This document shows, piece after piece, positions 1-9,084 of a stretch of DNA of 64,000 nucleotides. A model generated the notes under the pieces. It saw only the letters and a list, made by a program, of their open reading frames with translations. It did no database searches and was not told the origin of the DNA. Source of the DNA: Pseudomonadota bacterium. GTDB lineage: Bacteria; Pseudomonadota; Gammaproteobacteria; Steroidobacterales; Steroidobacteraceae. The translations under genes were made by a program, and so were the position numbers. Position 1 is the first letter of the stretch. The number at the start of each line of letters is the position of its first letter. Location: the NCBI GenBank assembly GCA_023433705.1, contig JAEYUC010000007.1, forward strand, positions 38,670 to 102,669. The letters are read 5' to 3'.

Positions 1-1028
1 GCCAGCGGCTGCGGATTCGCGGGCGCCTCGATCTTGGGCCGCGATTCCAGCAGTTCGACGGTGCGCTCCATCGCGCCGGCGGCGCGCTGCAGCTCGCCCC
101 ACATCTCCGACAGCGCGGCGACCGAGCTCGCCATGAAGATGGCGTAGCTCAGGAACTGCGCGAGTTCACCGCCGGTCATGCTGCCGTCGAGCACCGAGCG
201 CGCGCCGAGCCAGAGCACCAGCGTCACGGACGAGAACATGCAAACTACCGCGGCCCCGAGCATCCAGGCACGCACGCGCATGCGCCGGATGGCGGTATCG
301 AAACTTTCGCGCACCGCGCTGTCGTAGCGCTCGCCGTGCAACGCTTCGAGTGTGTAGGCCTGCACGGTCTGGATGGCATTCAGGGTTTCGCCCGCGAGGC
401 CGGACGTGTCCGCCACGCGATCCTGCGACTCGCGCGACAGCTTGCGCACGCGCCGGCCGAAAAAGAGCATCGGCACGAGCACCGTCGGAATGAGCACCAG
501 GATGATGAGCGCGAGTTTCAGGCTCGTGAACAGCAGCAGCGCCAGCGAGCCGATGAAAGCGATGGTGTTGCGCAACAGTATCGAGAGCCCCGCGCCCGAG
601 ATCGACTGGATCAGCGTGGTGTCGGTGGTCAGTCGCGAGAGCACCTCGCCGGTCTTCGTCACCTCGAAGAACGCCGGATCCATGCGGATCACGCGCCGGT
701 AGACCGCGCTGCGGATGTCCGCGACCACGCGCTCGCCTATCCAGCCGACCAGGTAAAAACGCAGGCTCGCGAACGCGGCGAACACGCCGGCGGCTACGAG
801 CAGCAGCAGGAAATACCGGTCGATGGCCGCGGCGTTGGCCGCGGTGAACCCCTCGTCGATGACGTTGCGCAGCGCCATCGGCAACGCGAGCATCGCGGCG
901 GCGGCGATCAGCAACGCGAGCAGCGCCAGCACCATGCGCGCGCGATACGGCGCCAGGAACGGCAGCAGCGCGCGGAGGGGTTTGAGAGACCGGGACTTGG
1001 GTCTTTCTGAGGAGTCAGGTTGGGTCAC
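1..1028 (-). CDS. ABC exporter, transmembrane domain (partial)
   Basis: N-terminal 342 residues of an MsbA/LmrA-type exporter half; the ATP-binding domain lies beyond the window edge. The reverse-strand translation has a charged N-terminus (VTQPDSSERPKSRS), then hydrophobic membrane segments and the family signature FFEVTKTGEVLSRLTTDT, where the second helix meets the intracellular loop (about residues 118-135). The GTG start at 1028 overlaps the end of the upstream Mpo1-like gene by 14 bases, so translation is probably coupled. It is the last visible gene of a ppc / Mpo1-like / ABC run. The substrate (lipid, peptide or drug) cannot be told from this half. Confidence 0.85.
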   Translation of the reverse strand, partial: MTQPDSSERPKSRSLKPLRALLPFLAPYRARMVLALLALLIAAAAMLALPMALRNVIDEGFTAANAAAIDRYFLLLLVAAGVFAAFASLRFYLVGWIGERVVADIRSAVYRRVIRMDPAFFEVTKTGEVLSRLTTDTTLIQSISGAGLSILLRNTIAFIGSLALLLFTSLKLALIILVLIPTVLVPMLFFGRRVRKLSRESQDRVADTSGLAGETLNAIQTVQAYTLEALHGERYDSAVRESFDTAIRRMRVRAWMLGAAVVCMFSSVTLVLWLGARSVLDGSMTGGELAQFLSYAIFMASSVAALSEMWGELQRAAGAMERTVELLESRPKIEAPANPQPL

Positions 1029-1353
1029 GGAACTTGAGTTTCCCCAGGTTCAGTTCCCACCACATGCGAAAGTCGCCCGCGAGACTGTAGAACGGATGAC
1101 GAAAGGTGGCCGGCCGGTTGTGCTCGAAGCGGAAATGACCGACCCACGCAAACGCGTAGCCGCAGACGAGCGCCGCGAGCACCCACGCAAACTCGTTGGT
1201 AACGATCGCCGCGATCAGGCACAACACCGCGCACCACGTGCCGGTGAAATGCAGAGCGCGCGAGGCCGGGTGGCGATGCTCGCTCAGGTAAAAGGGATAG
1301 AACTCCGCGAAACTGCGGAAGCCCGAGTCCTTCGGTGCGGCCTGGATTCCCAT
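1015..1353 (-). CDS. Mpo1-like (DUF962) membrane protein
   Basis: Small 112-residue protein of the DUF962/YGL010w family, whose yeast member Mpo1 is an iron-dependent 2-hydroxy fatty acid dioxygenase. The family blocks are visible: FYPFYLSEHRHPASRALHF near the N-terminus, two hydrophobic segments (about residues 40-70), and AWVGHFRFEHNRPATF followed by PFYSLAGDFRMWWEL. The conserved His residues (SEH, ALHF, VGHF, FEH) are the likely metal ligands. It sits 12 bases after ppc and overlaps the ABC exporter start. Enzymatic activity in bacteria is inferred from the family only. Confidence 0.85.
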   Translation of the reverse strand: MGIQAAPKDSGFRSFAEFYPFYLSEHRHPASRALHFTGTWCAVLCLIAAIVTNEFAWVLAALVCGYAFAWVGHFRFEHNRPATFRHPFYSLAGDFRMWWELNLGKLKFRDPT

Positions 1354-1365
1354 GACTGGCCTTCA

Positions 1366-4089
1366 TCATCCGGTACTCTGCAGCCCTTCGGCAATGCCCG
1401 CGATGCAGGCGAGCAGCGCCTCGAACAGTTCGCGATCCTGCCGCCCCGTTTCCCTCCATCGCCTTAGTAGATCGACCTGCAGCAGATTGATCGGGTCCAC
1501 GTAGGGGTTGCGCAACGCGATGGCGCGCTGCAGCGTCGGGTCGCGATCGAGCAACGCCTCGGTCTGCTTCACGAGCAGCACCTGGTCGCGAACCTGCCGG
1601 AACTCCTCGCGCACGCGCGCGGCGAAGCGTCCCTGACCCGGCGCCGCCAGTTCCTCGTAGGCGGCCGCGATCTCCAGGTCCGCGCGCGCCAGCGAGGCCT
1701 CGAGATCGTCGATCAACGTGGTGAAGAAGGTCCACTCCGCGTAGGCGGACCGGGCGGTAGCTAGTCCGAATTCGTCGATCGCCTCCTTGAGGCCCGCGCC
1801 CGCGCCGTACCAGCCCGGCAACATGTGCCGCGACTGTGTCCAGGCGAACACCCACGGAACGGCGCGCAGCGCATCGAACCCGTCCTTGCCCGGCCGCACC
1901 GCGGGGCGCGACCCGATCTGCATGCGCGCGATCACGTCGAACGGCGTGACGGCCTGGAACCATGCGTAGAGCTCGGCGTCGCCGTGCACGAATCGCCGGT
2001 ATTGCTGGCGGCTGACCGCGGCGAGCCGCGCCGCGAAGCCGACCTGTTCCGGACCGGGTGCCAGGCCGTGCGCGTTGCCGCCCAGGCTGCTCGCGAGCGC
2101 GTTGAATGCCCGCTCGAGCGTCCGCATCGCGATGGGCCTGAGCCCGTAACCCTGGTTGATGACCTCGCCCTGCTCGGTGAGCCGCAGGACGCCATTGATC
2201 GTGCCGGCGGGGGCCGTGCGCACCAGCGAATCGATGCGCGATCCGCCGCGCGCGATGCTGCCGCCGCGCGCGTGGAAGATCACGTGACGCTCGTTCGCGG
2301 CGGCGAGCGCCGCGGACAGGTCCGCCTGCGCGCGATACGCGGCGAAACGCGCGGCGCAGATGCCAGCCTCCTTGTTGGGATCGGAGTATCCGATCAGCGC
2401 GCACTGCGTATTGCCGCGCGCCTCGAGATGCCGGCGGTACAGCGGATCGCCCAGCAGCGTGCGCATGACCTCGCCGCAACGCTCGAGCGACTCGACGGAT
2501 TCGAACATCGGCGCGATGTCGACGGCGATCTCGCCGCTCACGCGGTCGTACGCCTCCGCCCAGCGCGCGAGCAGCAGCGGCGCGAGCACGTCGTCGGCGC
2601 CGTTCGTGCCGCTCACGACGTAGTAGCCGATCGCATCCTTTCCGTAGCGATGCCGCGCCTGGATGATCGCTTCGAACACGCCGATCGTGCGTCGTCCGAG
2701 CGCATCGAGCTCGACTTTCACGCCGGCGTCGCGCTCGATCGCCTGCACGAGCAGGTCGTGCCGCTCGGCCGCGGAGCGCGCGAGCCATTGCGGATCGTCC
2801 AGGCCCTGGCCGATCACGCGGTGATGCACTTCCGCCTGCTGCCGCAGGTCGAGTCCGGCGAGATGAAAACCGAAGGTTTCGACCCGGCGGATCAGCCGCT
2901 GGACATTGCCCCAGCCTGCGTAATAGCCGCGATTCGCGCGCAGCGACGCGGAGATGAGCTTCAGATCGCGCAGGAACTGTTGCGGGCCTTCATAGGCGTT
3001 CGGGCGCTGATCGTAGGTGAGCCGCAGACGCTCGCCGATCTGACCGAGGAAGACGCGATACGGCATGCGGTCGTGGCGCGCCGGCGTGATGCCGAGCGCA
3101 CCCGGGATGAGCGTCGAGTACTGATCGATGCGCTGCGTGAGCTCCGGCATCACGGTGCTGCGGCTCGCGCTCTGGGAGAGCAGCTGCGCGAGCGACTGGC
3201 ACTCCATGAAGTACGCGTTGACGATGACCTGCTGCTGGCGCGCGAGCGTTTCGCGGATGGTCTTCGCGTGCACGTCCGGATTGCCGTCCATGTCGCCGCC
3301 CACCCACGTGCCGAAGCGGATGATGTTGGGCAGCTCGAGCGACTCGGGCAGGACGCCGTACAACTTGCCGATCGCTTCGGCCAACTCGTCGTAGAACGCC
3401 GGCACGATGGGGTACAGGATTTCCGCGAGGTAGAACACCACGTGCTCGCGTTCGTCGGCGACCGTGAGACGCTCGCGCGGGTGATCCTCGGTCTGCCACG
3501 CGGTGGTGATCTCCGTGCGCACCCGGCTCCAGTTCTGCCGCAGCTCCTGCGGGGCGAGGGTCGGATCGAGCCGATCGAGCAGTAGTTCGGCGATGCGCTG
3601 GTTCTTGCGCAGCATCGTGCGGCGCGCGCTTTCGGTGGGATGCGCCGTGAAGACGGGCTCGATGCTGATCCGGCGCAGCAGGTCCAGCACCTGCGCGAGC
3701 GTGAGGCCGCGCGCCTTGAGATCGATGAGCGCCGCTTCGACGCCGCCCGGCTGCGCCCGCTCGCTCGCTTCGAGGAAATATCCGCGGCGTCGCCGGATGC
3801 GATGCACCTTCTCGGCGAGATTGACCGCGCGGAACCACATCGAGAATGCGCGCGCCAGGTCGCGGGCGACCTGCGGCGCACGACCGCGCAGCTGCACCGA
3901 TAGTTCGGCCGCCGCTTCCTTGTCGCCGGAGCGCCGGCGGATGGACAGGCGCCGGTCCTTTTCGACCAGGTCGAACAAGACGTCGCCGCCCTGGTCCTTG
4001 AGCACGTCGCCCACCAGCGCGCCGAGCACGTGCACGTCGTCGCGCAGCGCGGAATGCTTGGCAGGGAACTGGATGTCGTCGCGCCTCAC
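1366..4089 (-). CDS. ppc: phosphoenolpyruvate carboxylase
   Basis: Adds bicarbonate to PEP to make oxaloacetate, the anaplerotic feed of the TCA cycle; cytosolic tetramer. At 907 residues it is full length for the bacterial enzyme. Catalytic signatures are intact: VFTAHPTES with His150, GGDMDGNP, and the glycine-rich loop FHARGGSIARGGS. The C-terminus ends QSTG, close to the usual QNTG/RNTG. The homologous region starts at about residue 11 (KHSALRDDVHVLG), so the GTG at 4089 is the best start, although no good Shine-Dalgarno sequence precedes it. That GTG lies in the loop of a GC hairpin (4081-4096). The gene is divergent from the EamA permease. Confidence 0.97.
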   Translation of the reverse strand: MRRDDIQFPAKHSALRDDVHVLGALVGDVLKDQGGDVLFDLVEKDRRLSIRRRSGDKEAAAELSVQLRGRAPQVARDLARAFSMWFRAVNLAEKVHRIRRRRGYFLEASERAQPGGVEAALIDLKARGLTLAQVLDLLRRISIEPVFTAHPTESARRTMLRKNQRIAELLLDRLDPTLAPQELRQNWSRVRTEITTAWQTEDHPRERLTVADEREHVVFYLAEILYPIVPAFYDELAEAIGKLYGVLPESLELPNIIRFGTWVGGDMDGNPDVHAKTIRETLARQQQVIVNAYFMECQSLAQLLSQSASRSTVMPELTQRIDQYSTLIPGALGITPARHDRMPYRVFLGQIGERLRLTYDQRPNAYEGPQQFLRDLKLISASLRANRGYYAGWGNVQRLIRRVETFGFHLAGLDLRQQAEVHHRVIGQGLDDPQWLARSAAERHDLLVQAIERDAGVKVELDALGRRTIGVFEAIIQARHRYGKDAIGYYVVSGTNGADDVLAPLLLARWAEAYDRVSGEIAVDIAPMFESVESLERCGEVMRTLLGDPLYRRHLEARGNTQCALIGYSDPNKEAGICAARFAAYRAQADLSAALAAANERHVIFHARGGSIARGGSRIDSLVRTAPAGTINGVLRLTEQGEVINQGYGLRPIAMRTLERAFNALASSLGGNAHGLAPGPEQVGFAARLAAVSRQQYRRFVHGDAELYAWFQAVTPFDVIARMQIGSRPAVRPGKDGFDALRAVPWVFAWTQSRHMLPGWYGAGAGLKEAIDEFGLATARSAYAEWTFFTTLIDDLEASLARADLEIAAAYEELAAPGQGRFAARVREEFRQVRDQVLLVKQTEALLDRDPTLQRAIALRNPYVDPINLLQVDLLRRWRETGRQDRELFEALLACIAGIAEGLQSTG

Positions 4090-4096
4090 GAGGCGC
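4081..4096 (-). promoter_or_regulatory. hairpin around the ppc start codon
   Basis: Read on the minus strand, GCGCCT and AGGCGC form a 6-bp all-but-two-GC stem closed by the loop CGTG, which contains the GTG initiation codon of ppc. No Shine-Dalgarno sequence is apparent just upstream. The structure is seen in the sequence; a role in setting translation is only a guess. Confidence 0.35.
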
Positions 4097-4154
4097 GGAA
4101 TTCTACAGGGATTGCCTGACCTCGCGTATCGTCACGGCCGAGGTATCAGCCAAC

Positions 4155-5081
4155 TTGACCCAACCATCACGCGACCGGATCGGAATGCTCTTCGTGGCGG
4201 GCGCCGCCATGTTGTTCGCGAGCAAGGGATTGTTCGCCAAGGCGCTGTACCAGCGCGGCGTCGGCTTCGAACTGCTGGTCACGGTGCGCGCGGTGCTCGC
4301 GATGCCGCTGTTCGCATGGGTGGCCTGGCGCGGCGGCCCGGGATCGGCGACTTCCGCCGGGACGCCTCCCTTGCGCGCGCACGCCGTCTGGGCCGCGGTC
4401 GCCGCCGGCGCGGTCTGCTACTACGTGGGCGCGCTCGTGGATTTCTGGGCGCTCACGATGATCGACGCCTCGATCGAACGCGTACTGCTGTTCAGTTACC
4501 CGGCGATGGTCGTGTTGATCGATTCTTGCCTGCGGCGGCGGATGCCACGGCGCGGCGTGTTCGCGGCGATGCTGGTCACGTACGTCGGCATCTTCTTCGC
4601 GATGGGCGGCATCGACGTCGCCGAGTTGCGCGACAACCTGTTCGGCGCCGCGCTGGTGCTGGTCGGCGCGCTCACGACGGCTATCTACTTCCTGATCGGC
4701 GCGCGTTACACGCACGAGCTCGGCAGCGCGCGCTTCGCGGCCATCGCCATGGGTTCGGCCGCGCTGATGCTCGCGCTGCACTTCGCGCTGTTCCGCCCGC
4801 TCGGCGAACTCGCGGCGCTGGGCGGGCCCGACTGGACGCTGCTCGTCATCCTCGCGATTGCCTGCATGTTCCTGCCGGGCCTGATGCAGGCCGAGGGAAT
4901 GCGCCGCGTCGGCGCGCAGCGTGCGGCGATCGGCAGCACCGTGGGACCTCCCACCACCATCGTCCTGGCGACGCTGTTCTTCGCCGAACGGCTCACGGCC
5001 TGGCAGCTCGTGGGCAGCGCGATGATCGTCGGCAGCGTGCTGCTGCTCAGCCTCGACAAGGCGCCGCCCTCCGGCGACTGA
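4155..5081 (+). CDS. EamA/DMT-family permease
   Basis: Inner-membrane protein of 308 residues with two EamA-type halves of about five helices each, the usual build of drug/metabolite transporters (amino acid or metabolite exporters). The first half starts IGMLFVAGAAMLFASKGLF; the second ends in the typical FFAERLTAWQLVGSAMIVG. Start choice is open: TTG at 4155 (extra MTQPSRDRIG) or ATG at 4185 just before the first helix. It is divergent from ppc with a 65-base gap and convergent with the small membrane protein that follows. Substrate unknown. Confidence 0.88.
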   Translation: MTQPSRDRIGMLFVAGAAMLFASKGLFAKALYQRGVGFELLVTVRAVLAMPLFAWVAWRGGPGSATSAGTPPLRAHAVWAAVAAGAVCYYVGALVDFWALTMIDASIERVLLFSYPAMVVLIDSCLRRRMPRRGVFAAMLVTYVGIFFAMGGIDVAELRDNLFGAALVLVGALTTAIYFLIGARYTHELGSARFAAIAMGSAALMLALHFALFRPLGELAALGGPDWTLLVILAIACMFLPGLMQAEGMRRVGAQRAAIGSTVGPPTTIVLATLFFAERLTAWQLVGSAMIVGSVLLLSLDKAPPSGD

Positions 5082-5093
5082 ATTTGCTCCTTC

Positions 5094-5570
5094 TCAGTCT
5101 GGGGATTCGCCGCGAAACCAGGCGCTCGAAGGCCCGGTGAATAGCATCACCACCGCCGCGATCTGCAGCAGGATCTGCGCGACGGCCGCCACGATTCCCA
5201 CGATCGGCGCCTGCGCATGGTCCAGGTTCGCGAGGATCGACATCGCCGAAAACGGCAGGCCGATCAGGAACGCGACCAGGTAGGTGATGCGTGCCCAGTT
5301 GTGACCCCGCTCGATCATCGCGACCAGGAACGCGGTCAGCGCCCAGACGGCCGTGATCACGCCGGCGACCACGAACATGAAAGGCGGGAAAAGCCGGAAC
5401 AGCCGCCACAGGAACGTGAGCGCCCCGGCCTGGATGAGCAGCGTCAGCCAGAGCAGGCCCACCGCGATGGCGACCTGGCCCGGTCGCGGGCCGCGCTCTT
5501 CCCCGCTCGGCGGCACGTCGATCAGTTGCGCCTGGGGCGCGCGGTATGGATTGTCGGCGGCGTCGTTCAT
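5094..5570 (-). CDS. small four-helix membrane protein
   Basis: Protein of 158 residues starting MNDAADNPYRAPQAQL. The NPYxAP opening recurs in many small uncharacterised proteobacterial membrane proteins. Four hydrophobic segments follow (roughly residues 32-55, 62-86, 93-113, 122-145). The ATG at 5570 was chosen because a good cytosolic head and the NPYxAP motif follow it; a longer frame upstream overlaps the antiporter gene and is a shadow. It lies 29 bases downstream of the Kef-type antiporter on the same strand and may be co-transcribed. Function unknown. Confidence 0.75.
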   Translation of the reverse strand: MNDAADNPYRAPQAQLIDVPPSGEERGPRPGQVAIAVGLLWLTLLIQAGALTFLWRLFRLFPPFMFVVAGVITAVWALTAFLVAMIERGHNWARITYLVAFLIGLPFSAMSILANLDHAQAPIVGIVAAVAQILLQIAAVVMLFTGPSSAWFRGESPD

Positions 5571-5599
5571 CGTTGACTCCCATCGTCCTGACTGACTGA

Positions 5600-7570
5600 T
5601 CAGCCCGCGAGCAGCACCGCCTCGGCGTGTTCGAGCTGCTCGGGCGTGCCGTACAGGACCACGACGTCCCCTTCCATGAGCTGCGTGTCGCCGGACGGGT
5701 CGCGTCCCAGGATTCCCTGGCGCCGGATGCCGGTGAAAGCCACCTGCGCGCCCGCGCCGCGTACGTCGTCGACGGCCTTGCCGATACACCACGAACCCGG
5801 CGGCACCACCACCGAGCGCACCTGCTCTTCGAAGGGCGCATCGTCCGCGCCGTCGCCGCGCGCGATCACGTTGCGCAGCATCTCGTAACGGTTGGCGCGC
5901 AGTTCCTCCACCGAGCGCATGACGTGCGCCGCGGGAACCTGCAGCGACATGAGCACGTGCGACGCCAGCATGAGACTGGCTTCGAAGGCTTCGGGAACGA
6001 CTTCGGTGGCGCCCGCCTCCTTGAGCTCGCGCGAGCGCGTGTCGTCGGCGGTGCGCACCAGCACCGGCACGTCGGCGCGCACCCGGCGCAGCGCCTTGAC
6101 GATCGCGAGCGCGATGCGCGGATCGGAAAACGAGATGACGACCGCGTTCGCATTCGCGAGCCCGACTTCCTCGAGCACGTGTTCGTCGGCCGAATCGCCG
6201 TAGACCACCGGCTGGCCGATCTGTCGCGCCGCGCGCACGCGCACTGGATCGAGATCGATGGCGATGTATTCGAACCCTTGCGCTTCGAGCACGCGCGCCA
6301 CGTTCTGGCCCACGCGGCCGAACCCGCACAGGATCACGTGCTCGCGGCGCGCGACGGCCTGCGTGACCGCATCCTCGCGCTCGATGGCGGTCTTCGGCGG
6401 CCCGCGCTCACCGAGCAACAACCGCGCGATCCGCTTGTTGTTGGACAGAATCAGCGGCGAGGACACCATGGCGACCACCACCGCCACCAGCATCGGCCGC
6501 GCGATCGCGGGATCGATGGCGCGGTTCTGCAGCAGCAGCGTCAGCAGCGCGATGCCGAACTCGCCGCCCACCGCCAGCGTGAGTCCGGTGCGCAGCGCCT
6601 TGAAGTTGGAATCCACGAACAGGCGCGTGGCAAGCGCCGCGACGAACGCCTTGATGGTGATCATCGCGACCGCCAGCGCGAGGATCAGCCAGAACTCGGC
6701 CCACAACTCGTGGTAGTCGAGCAGGATGCCGACGGAGATGAAGAACAGGCCCAGCAGGATGTCGCGGAACGGGCGGATGACGCTGTCGACCTGGTGGCTG
6801 TACTCGGTTTCGGCCAGCATCATTCCCGCGAGGAAGGCGCCGAGCGCCATGGAGAGTCCGGCGATCTGTGAGGCCCAGGCCGCGGCCAGCGCGACCAGCA
6901 GCACCGCGAGCGTGAAGAGCTCGCGCAGCCGGCTGTTGGCGATCACGTAGAGCAACGGCCGCAGCAGCCAGCGGCCCGCCGCCAGCACGACCAGCACGGC
7001 GATCGTTCCTTCGAGGACGAGACGCGCGACCGCGGACACACCGAATGCCTCGCTGCCCGGCGCGAGCGCCGATGCCAGCGCCAGGAACGGAACCACCGCG
7101 ATGTCCTGGAACAACACGACGCTGAACGCGAGGCGCCCATGCGTGCGGTTGAGCTCGGCGCGTTCGGCGAGCAGCGGCACGATGAGCACCGTGGAGCTCA
7201 TCGCGACCACACCGCCGATCACGATGCTCTGCGGCCAGGGCAGCCCGAACAGGTGCACGATGGGCGCGACGACGACTGTCGTGCCGAGGACTTGCAGGGA
7301 CCCGAGCCCGAACACCTCGCGGCGCATCGCCACCATGCGCGGCCACGAGAACTCGAGGCCGAGCGTGAACAACAGGAACACCACGCCCAGCTCCGCGAGC
7401 AGGTGCGTGGTCTCGGATTCGGGGAACACCCCCGCCGCGTGCGGCCCGAGCGCCAGGCCGACCGCCACGTAGCCCAGGATCGTGGGAAGCCCCAGCCGTC
7501 GCGCCAGGGTGACGACGAACACCGAGGCGGCTAACAGGACGATGATGAGTACGAGAGGCGATTCGGACAT
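5600..7570 (-). CDS. Kef-type cation:proton antiporter with RCK domains
   Basis: Inner-membrane CPA2-family antiporter of 656 residues. Twelve or so helices (residues 1-390) carry the family blocks LGLPTILGYVAVGLALGP, FLLFTLGLEFS and VLFQDIAVVPFLAL. A TrkA-N/RCK NAD-binding domain follows from about residue 405 (VILCGFGRVGQNVARVLEAQ, then VYGDSAD). A TrkA-C domain ends the protein (PPGSWCIGKAVDD ... LMEGDVVVLYGTPEQL). The layout fits KefB/KefC/YbaL-like potassium efflux controlled by nucleotide or thiol state. No KefF/KefG-type ancillary protein is adjacent, so glutathione gating is not implied. Confidence 0.92.
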   Translation of the reverse strand: MSESPLVLIIVLLAASVFVVTLARRLGLPTILGYVAVGLALGPHAAGVFPESETTHLLAELGVVFLLFTLGLEFSWPRMVAMRREVFGLGSLQVLGTTVVVAPIVHLFGLPWPQSIVIGGVVAMSSTVLIVPLLAERAELNRTHGRLAFSVVLFQDIAVVPFLALASALAPGSEAFGVSAVARLVLEGTIAVLVVLAAGRWLLRPLLYVIANSRLRELFTLAVLLVALAAAWASQIAGLSMALGAFLAGMMLAETEYSHQVDSVIRPFRDILLGLFFISVGILLDYHELWAEFWLILALAVAMITIKAFVAALATRLFVDSNFKALRTGLTLAVGGEFGIALLTLLLQNRAIDPAIARPMLVAVVVAMVSSPLILSNNKRIARLLLGERGPPKTAIEREDAVTQAVARREHVILCGFGRVGQNVARVLEAQGFEYIAIDLDPVRVRAARQIGQPVVYGDSADEHVLEEVGLANANAVVISFSDPRIALAIVKALRRVRADVPVLVRTADDTRSRELKEAGATEVVPEAFEASLMLASHVLMSLQVPAAHVMRSVEELRANRYEMLRNVIARGDGADDAPFEEQVRSVVVPPGSWCIGKAVDDVRGAGAQVAFTGIRRQGILGRDPSGDTQLMEGDVVVLYGTPEQLEHAEAVLLAG

Positions 7571-7615
7571 CCGGCCCGGAAGTTAGCATGGGGCCGAACT
7601 TCATTTCCCGGCAAC

Positions 7616-7640
7616 GGTGCCGGATTTCGGGTCCGGCACC
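7616..7640. repeat. REP-like hairpin
   Basis: Perfect 9-bp inverted repeat GGTGCCGGA ... TCCGGCACC with a 7-base loop, in the gap between the antiporter start and the end of the AhpD-like gene. No T-run follows on the minus strand, so it is a poor intrinsic terminator. The GGTGCC[G/T]G core is shared with the repeats at 9126-9286 and 44021-44122, so a REP-type origin is plausible. Confidence 0.45.
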
Positions 7641-7659
7641 CTTTGCCCTGAAGTGGGTA

Positions 7660-8130
7660 TCACCCCACCTTCCTGAACATGCCCGGCTGGTAATCGCCGG
7701 CCGGCGTGCGGAAGCCTATGTTCAACCTGTTCCAACCATTGATCGCGATGATGGCCAGCGTGAGATGGGCCAGTTCGGCATCGCTGAACTGCGAGCGCGC
7801 GAGCTCGTAGTCCTCATCCGGTGCATGTCCTTCGGCGATCAACGTCAGTGCCTCGGTCCAGGCCAGCGCGGCGCGTTCGCGCTCGCTGTACAGGTGTTCG
7901 GCCTCGCGCCATGCGTCGAGAAGATAGAGGCGCTGCTCGGTTTCTCCGGCGGCGCGCGCATCCTTGGCGTGCATGTCGAGGCAATATGCACATCCGTTTA
8001 CTTGCGAGGCGCGCATCTTCACGAGTTCGAGCAGCGGGTGTTCGAGGCCGGATTCGTTGACGACCTTCTGCATGGCGAACAAGGCATGCGCAACCTGCGG
8101 CGAAGCTTTCAACCAGTCGAGACGTTTCAT
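7660..8130 (-). CDS. AhpD-like carboxymuconolactone decarboxylase-family protein
   Basis: Peroxidase-like protein of 156 residues. The redox motif CAYCLDMHAKDAR (Cys47, Cys50, His54) is the AhpD/CMD signature of thiol-based hydroperoxide reduction. The start is set at ATG 8130 because AAGGAG stands seven bases upstream; the in-frame ATG at 8157 falls at about the predicted transcription start of the ECF41 promoter (8164-8190) and cannot be translated from it. This family is the standard target and neighbour of ECF41 sigma factors, and here the sigma gene lies directly upstream. The physiological substrate is unknown. Confidence 0.93.
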   Translation of the reverse strand: MKRLDWLKASPQVAHALFAMQKVVNESGLEHPLLELVKMRASQVNGCAYCLDMHAKDARAAGETEQRLYLLDAWREAEHLYSERERAALAWTEALTLIAEGHAPDEDYELARSQFSDAELAHLTLAIIAINGWNRLNIGFRTPAGDYQPGMFRKVG

Positions 8131-8163
8131 GGGTGACTCCTTTTCACTCGATGTCACCCCGTA

Positions 8164-8190
8164 GACGGAACGGGACGTGCGGCTGTGACA
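8164..8190 (-). promoter_or_regulatory. ECF41-type promoter of the AhpD-like gene
   Basis: On the minus strand TGTCACA (8184-8190) is followed after exactly 16 bases by CGTC (8164-8167), the known ECF41 consensus for the -35 and -10 elements. Transcription would start near 8157, giving a leader of about 27 bases with the AAGGAG site before ATG 8130. The same motif and spacing precede the sigma gene itself. Confidence 0.85.
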
Positions 8191-8202
8191 GTCCGCGGAA
8201 GA

Positions 8203-9075
8203 TCAGCGTACGTCGCCAGCCGCGAAAGCCCGCAGCTTGTCGGGATTCAGGATGCTGTACACACCGAGGATGCGCCGACCGTCCGTGCGGATGCTGATCA
8301 CCGAGATCAGCCGGTTCTCGAACAACGCGGCGATGCCGGGCTCGCCGTTGATCGCGATGTCGCGGAATTCCATGTGCGCGAGGTGGCGATGAAACACACC
8401 GAATGCGAAACGCGCCACATGTTCGGCGCCGGTGATGACCTTCTTTGCGGCCTTCGTCTTGCCACCGCCATCGGACGTCCAGGTGGCATCGGTCGCGAGC
8501 ACTTCCATCAGCGACGTGGGGTCCTGCGACTGGACGGCCGCGACCAGCCTGTGCAGCAGTTTCGTGCGCGCCTCGTTGCTCACCTGCACGCGCGGTTGCT
8601 CCGCGCGCACACGCTTGCGCGCGCGAGTGACGATCTGCCGGCAGGCGGCCTCGCTCTTGCCGAGTATCTCGGCGATCGCCCCGTAGTCCGAGTCGAACAG
8701 GTCGTGCAGCAGGAACGCGGCCCGCTCCTCGGGCGCGAGCCGCTCGAGCACCGCGAGGAAGGCCACCGACAGGTCCGAGGCCAGCTCCGCCGCGCGATCG
8801 GCCGGCGGCGCCGTGTCCATCGTCAGCGGCTCCGGCAACCACGGACCCACGTAGGTTTCCCGTTCGGCGCGCAGCTGACGCAGCCGGTCGATGCACAGCC
8901 GAGTGGTCGCCGTCACCAGCCAGGCCTCGGGCGCCCGGATGTCGTGCCCCGCGCGATCCCAGCGCAGCCACGCCTCCTGCACGATGTCCTCCGCCTCGGC
9001 CCGCGAGCCGAGCATGCGGTAGGCGATGCCGTACAGGCGGCCGCGGTGTTGCTCGAAGGTTTCGGTGCGTTCCAT
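8203..9075 (-). CDS. ECF41 (SigJ-like) sigma factor with SnoaL-like C-terminal domain
   Basis: Sigma factor of 290 residues. Sigma-2 covers about residues 7-70 (RLYGIAYRMLGSRAEAEDIV) and sigma-4 about 105-160. A C-terminal SnoaL/NTF2-like extension (175-290) replaces an anti-sigma factor in this group. All three ECF41 hallmarks are present: WLPEP in the linker (79-83), DGGGK (202-206) and NPDK (277-280). In studied members the extension both restrains and enables activity. It probably drives its own gene and the adjacent AhpD-like gene through the two identical promoters. The ATG at 9075 is required because sigma-2 begins at residue 7. Confidence 0.95.
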   Translation of the reverse strand: MERTETFEQHRGRLYGIAYRMLGSRAEAEDIVQEAWLRWDRAGHDIRAPEAWLVTATTRLCIDRLRQLRAERETYVGPWLPEPLTMDTAPPADRAAELASDLSVAFLAVLERLAPEERAAFLLHDLFDSDYGAIAEILGKSEAACRQIVTRARKRVRAEQPRVQVSNEARTKLLHRLVAAVQSQDPTSLMEVLATDATWTSDGGGKTKAAKKVITGAEHVARFAFGVFHRHLAHMEFRDIAINGEPGIAALFENRLISVISIRTDGRRILGVYSILNPDKLRAFAAGDVR

Positions 9076-9084
9076 GGCACCTCA

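Noticed and set aside
1025..2788. Long Arg/Ala-rich open frames antisense or frame-shifted to real genes, such as this one
   Set aside because: High GC produces many long shadow frames; their composition is Arg-rich and non-homologous and a known gene covers the same bases.
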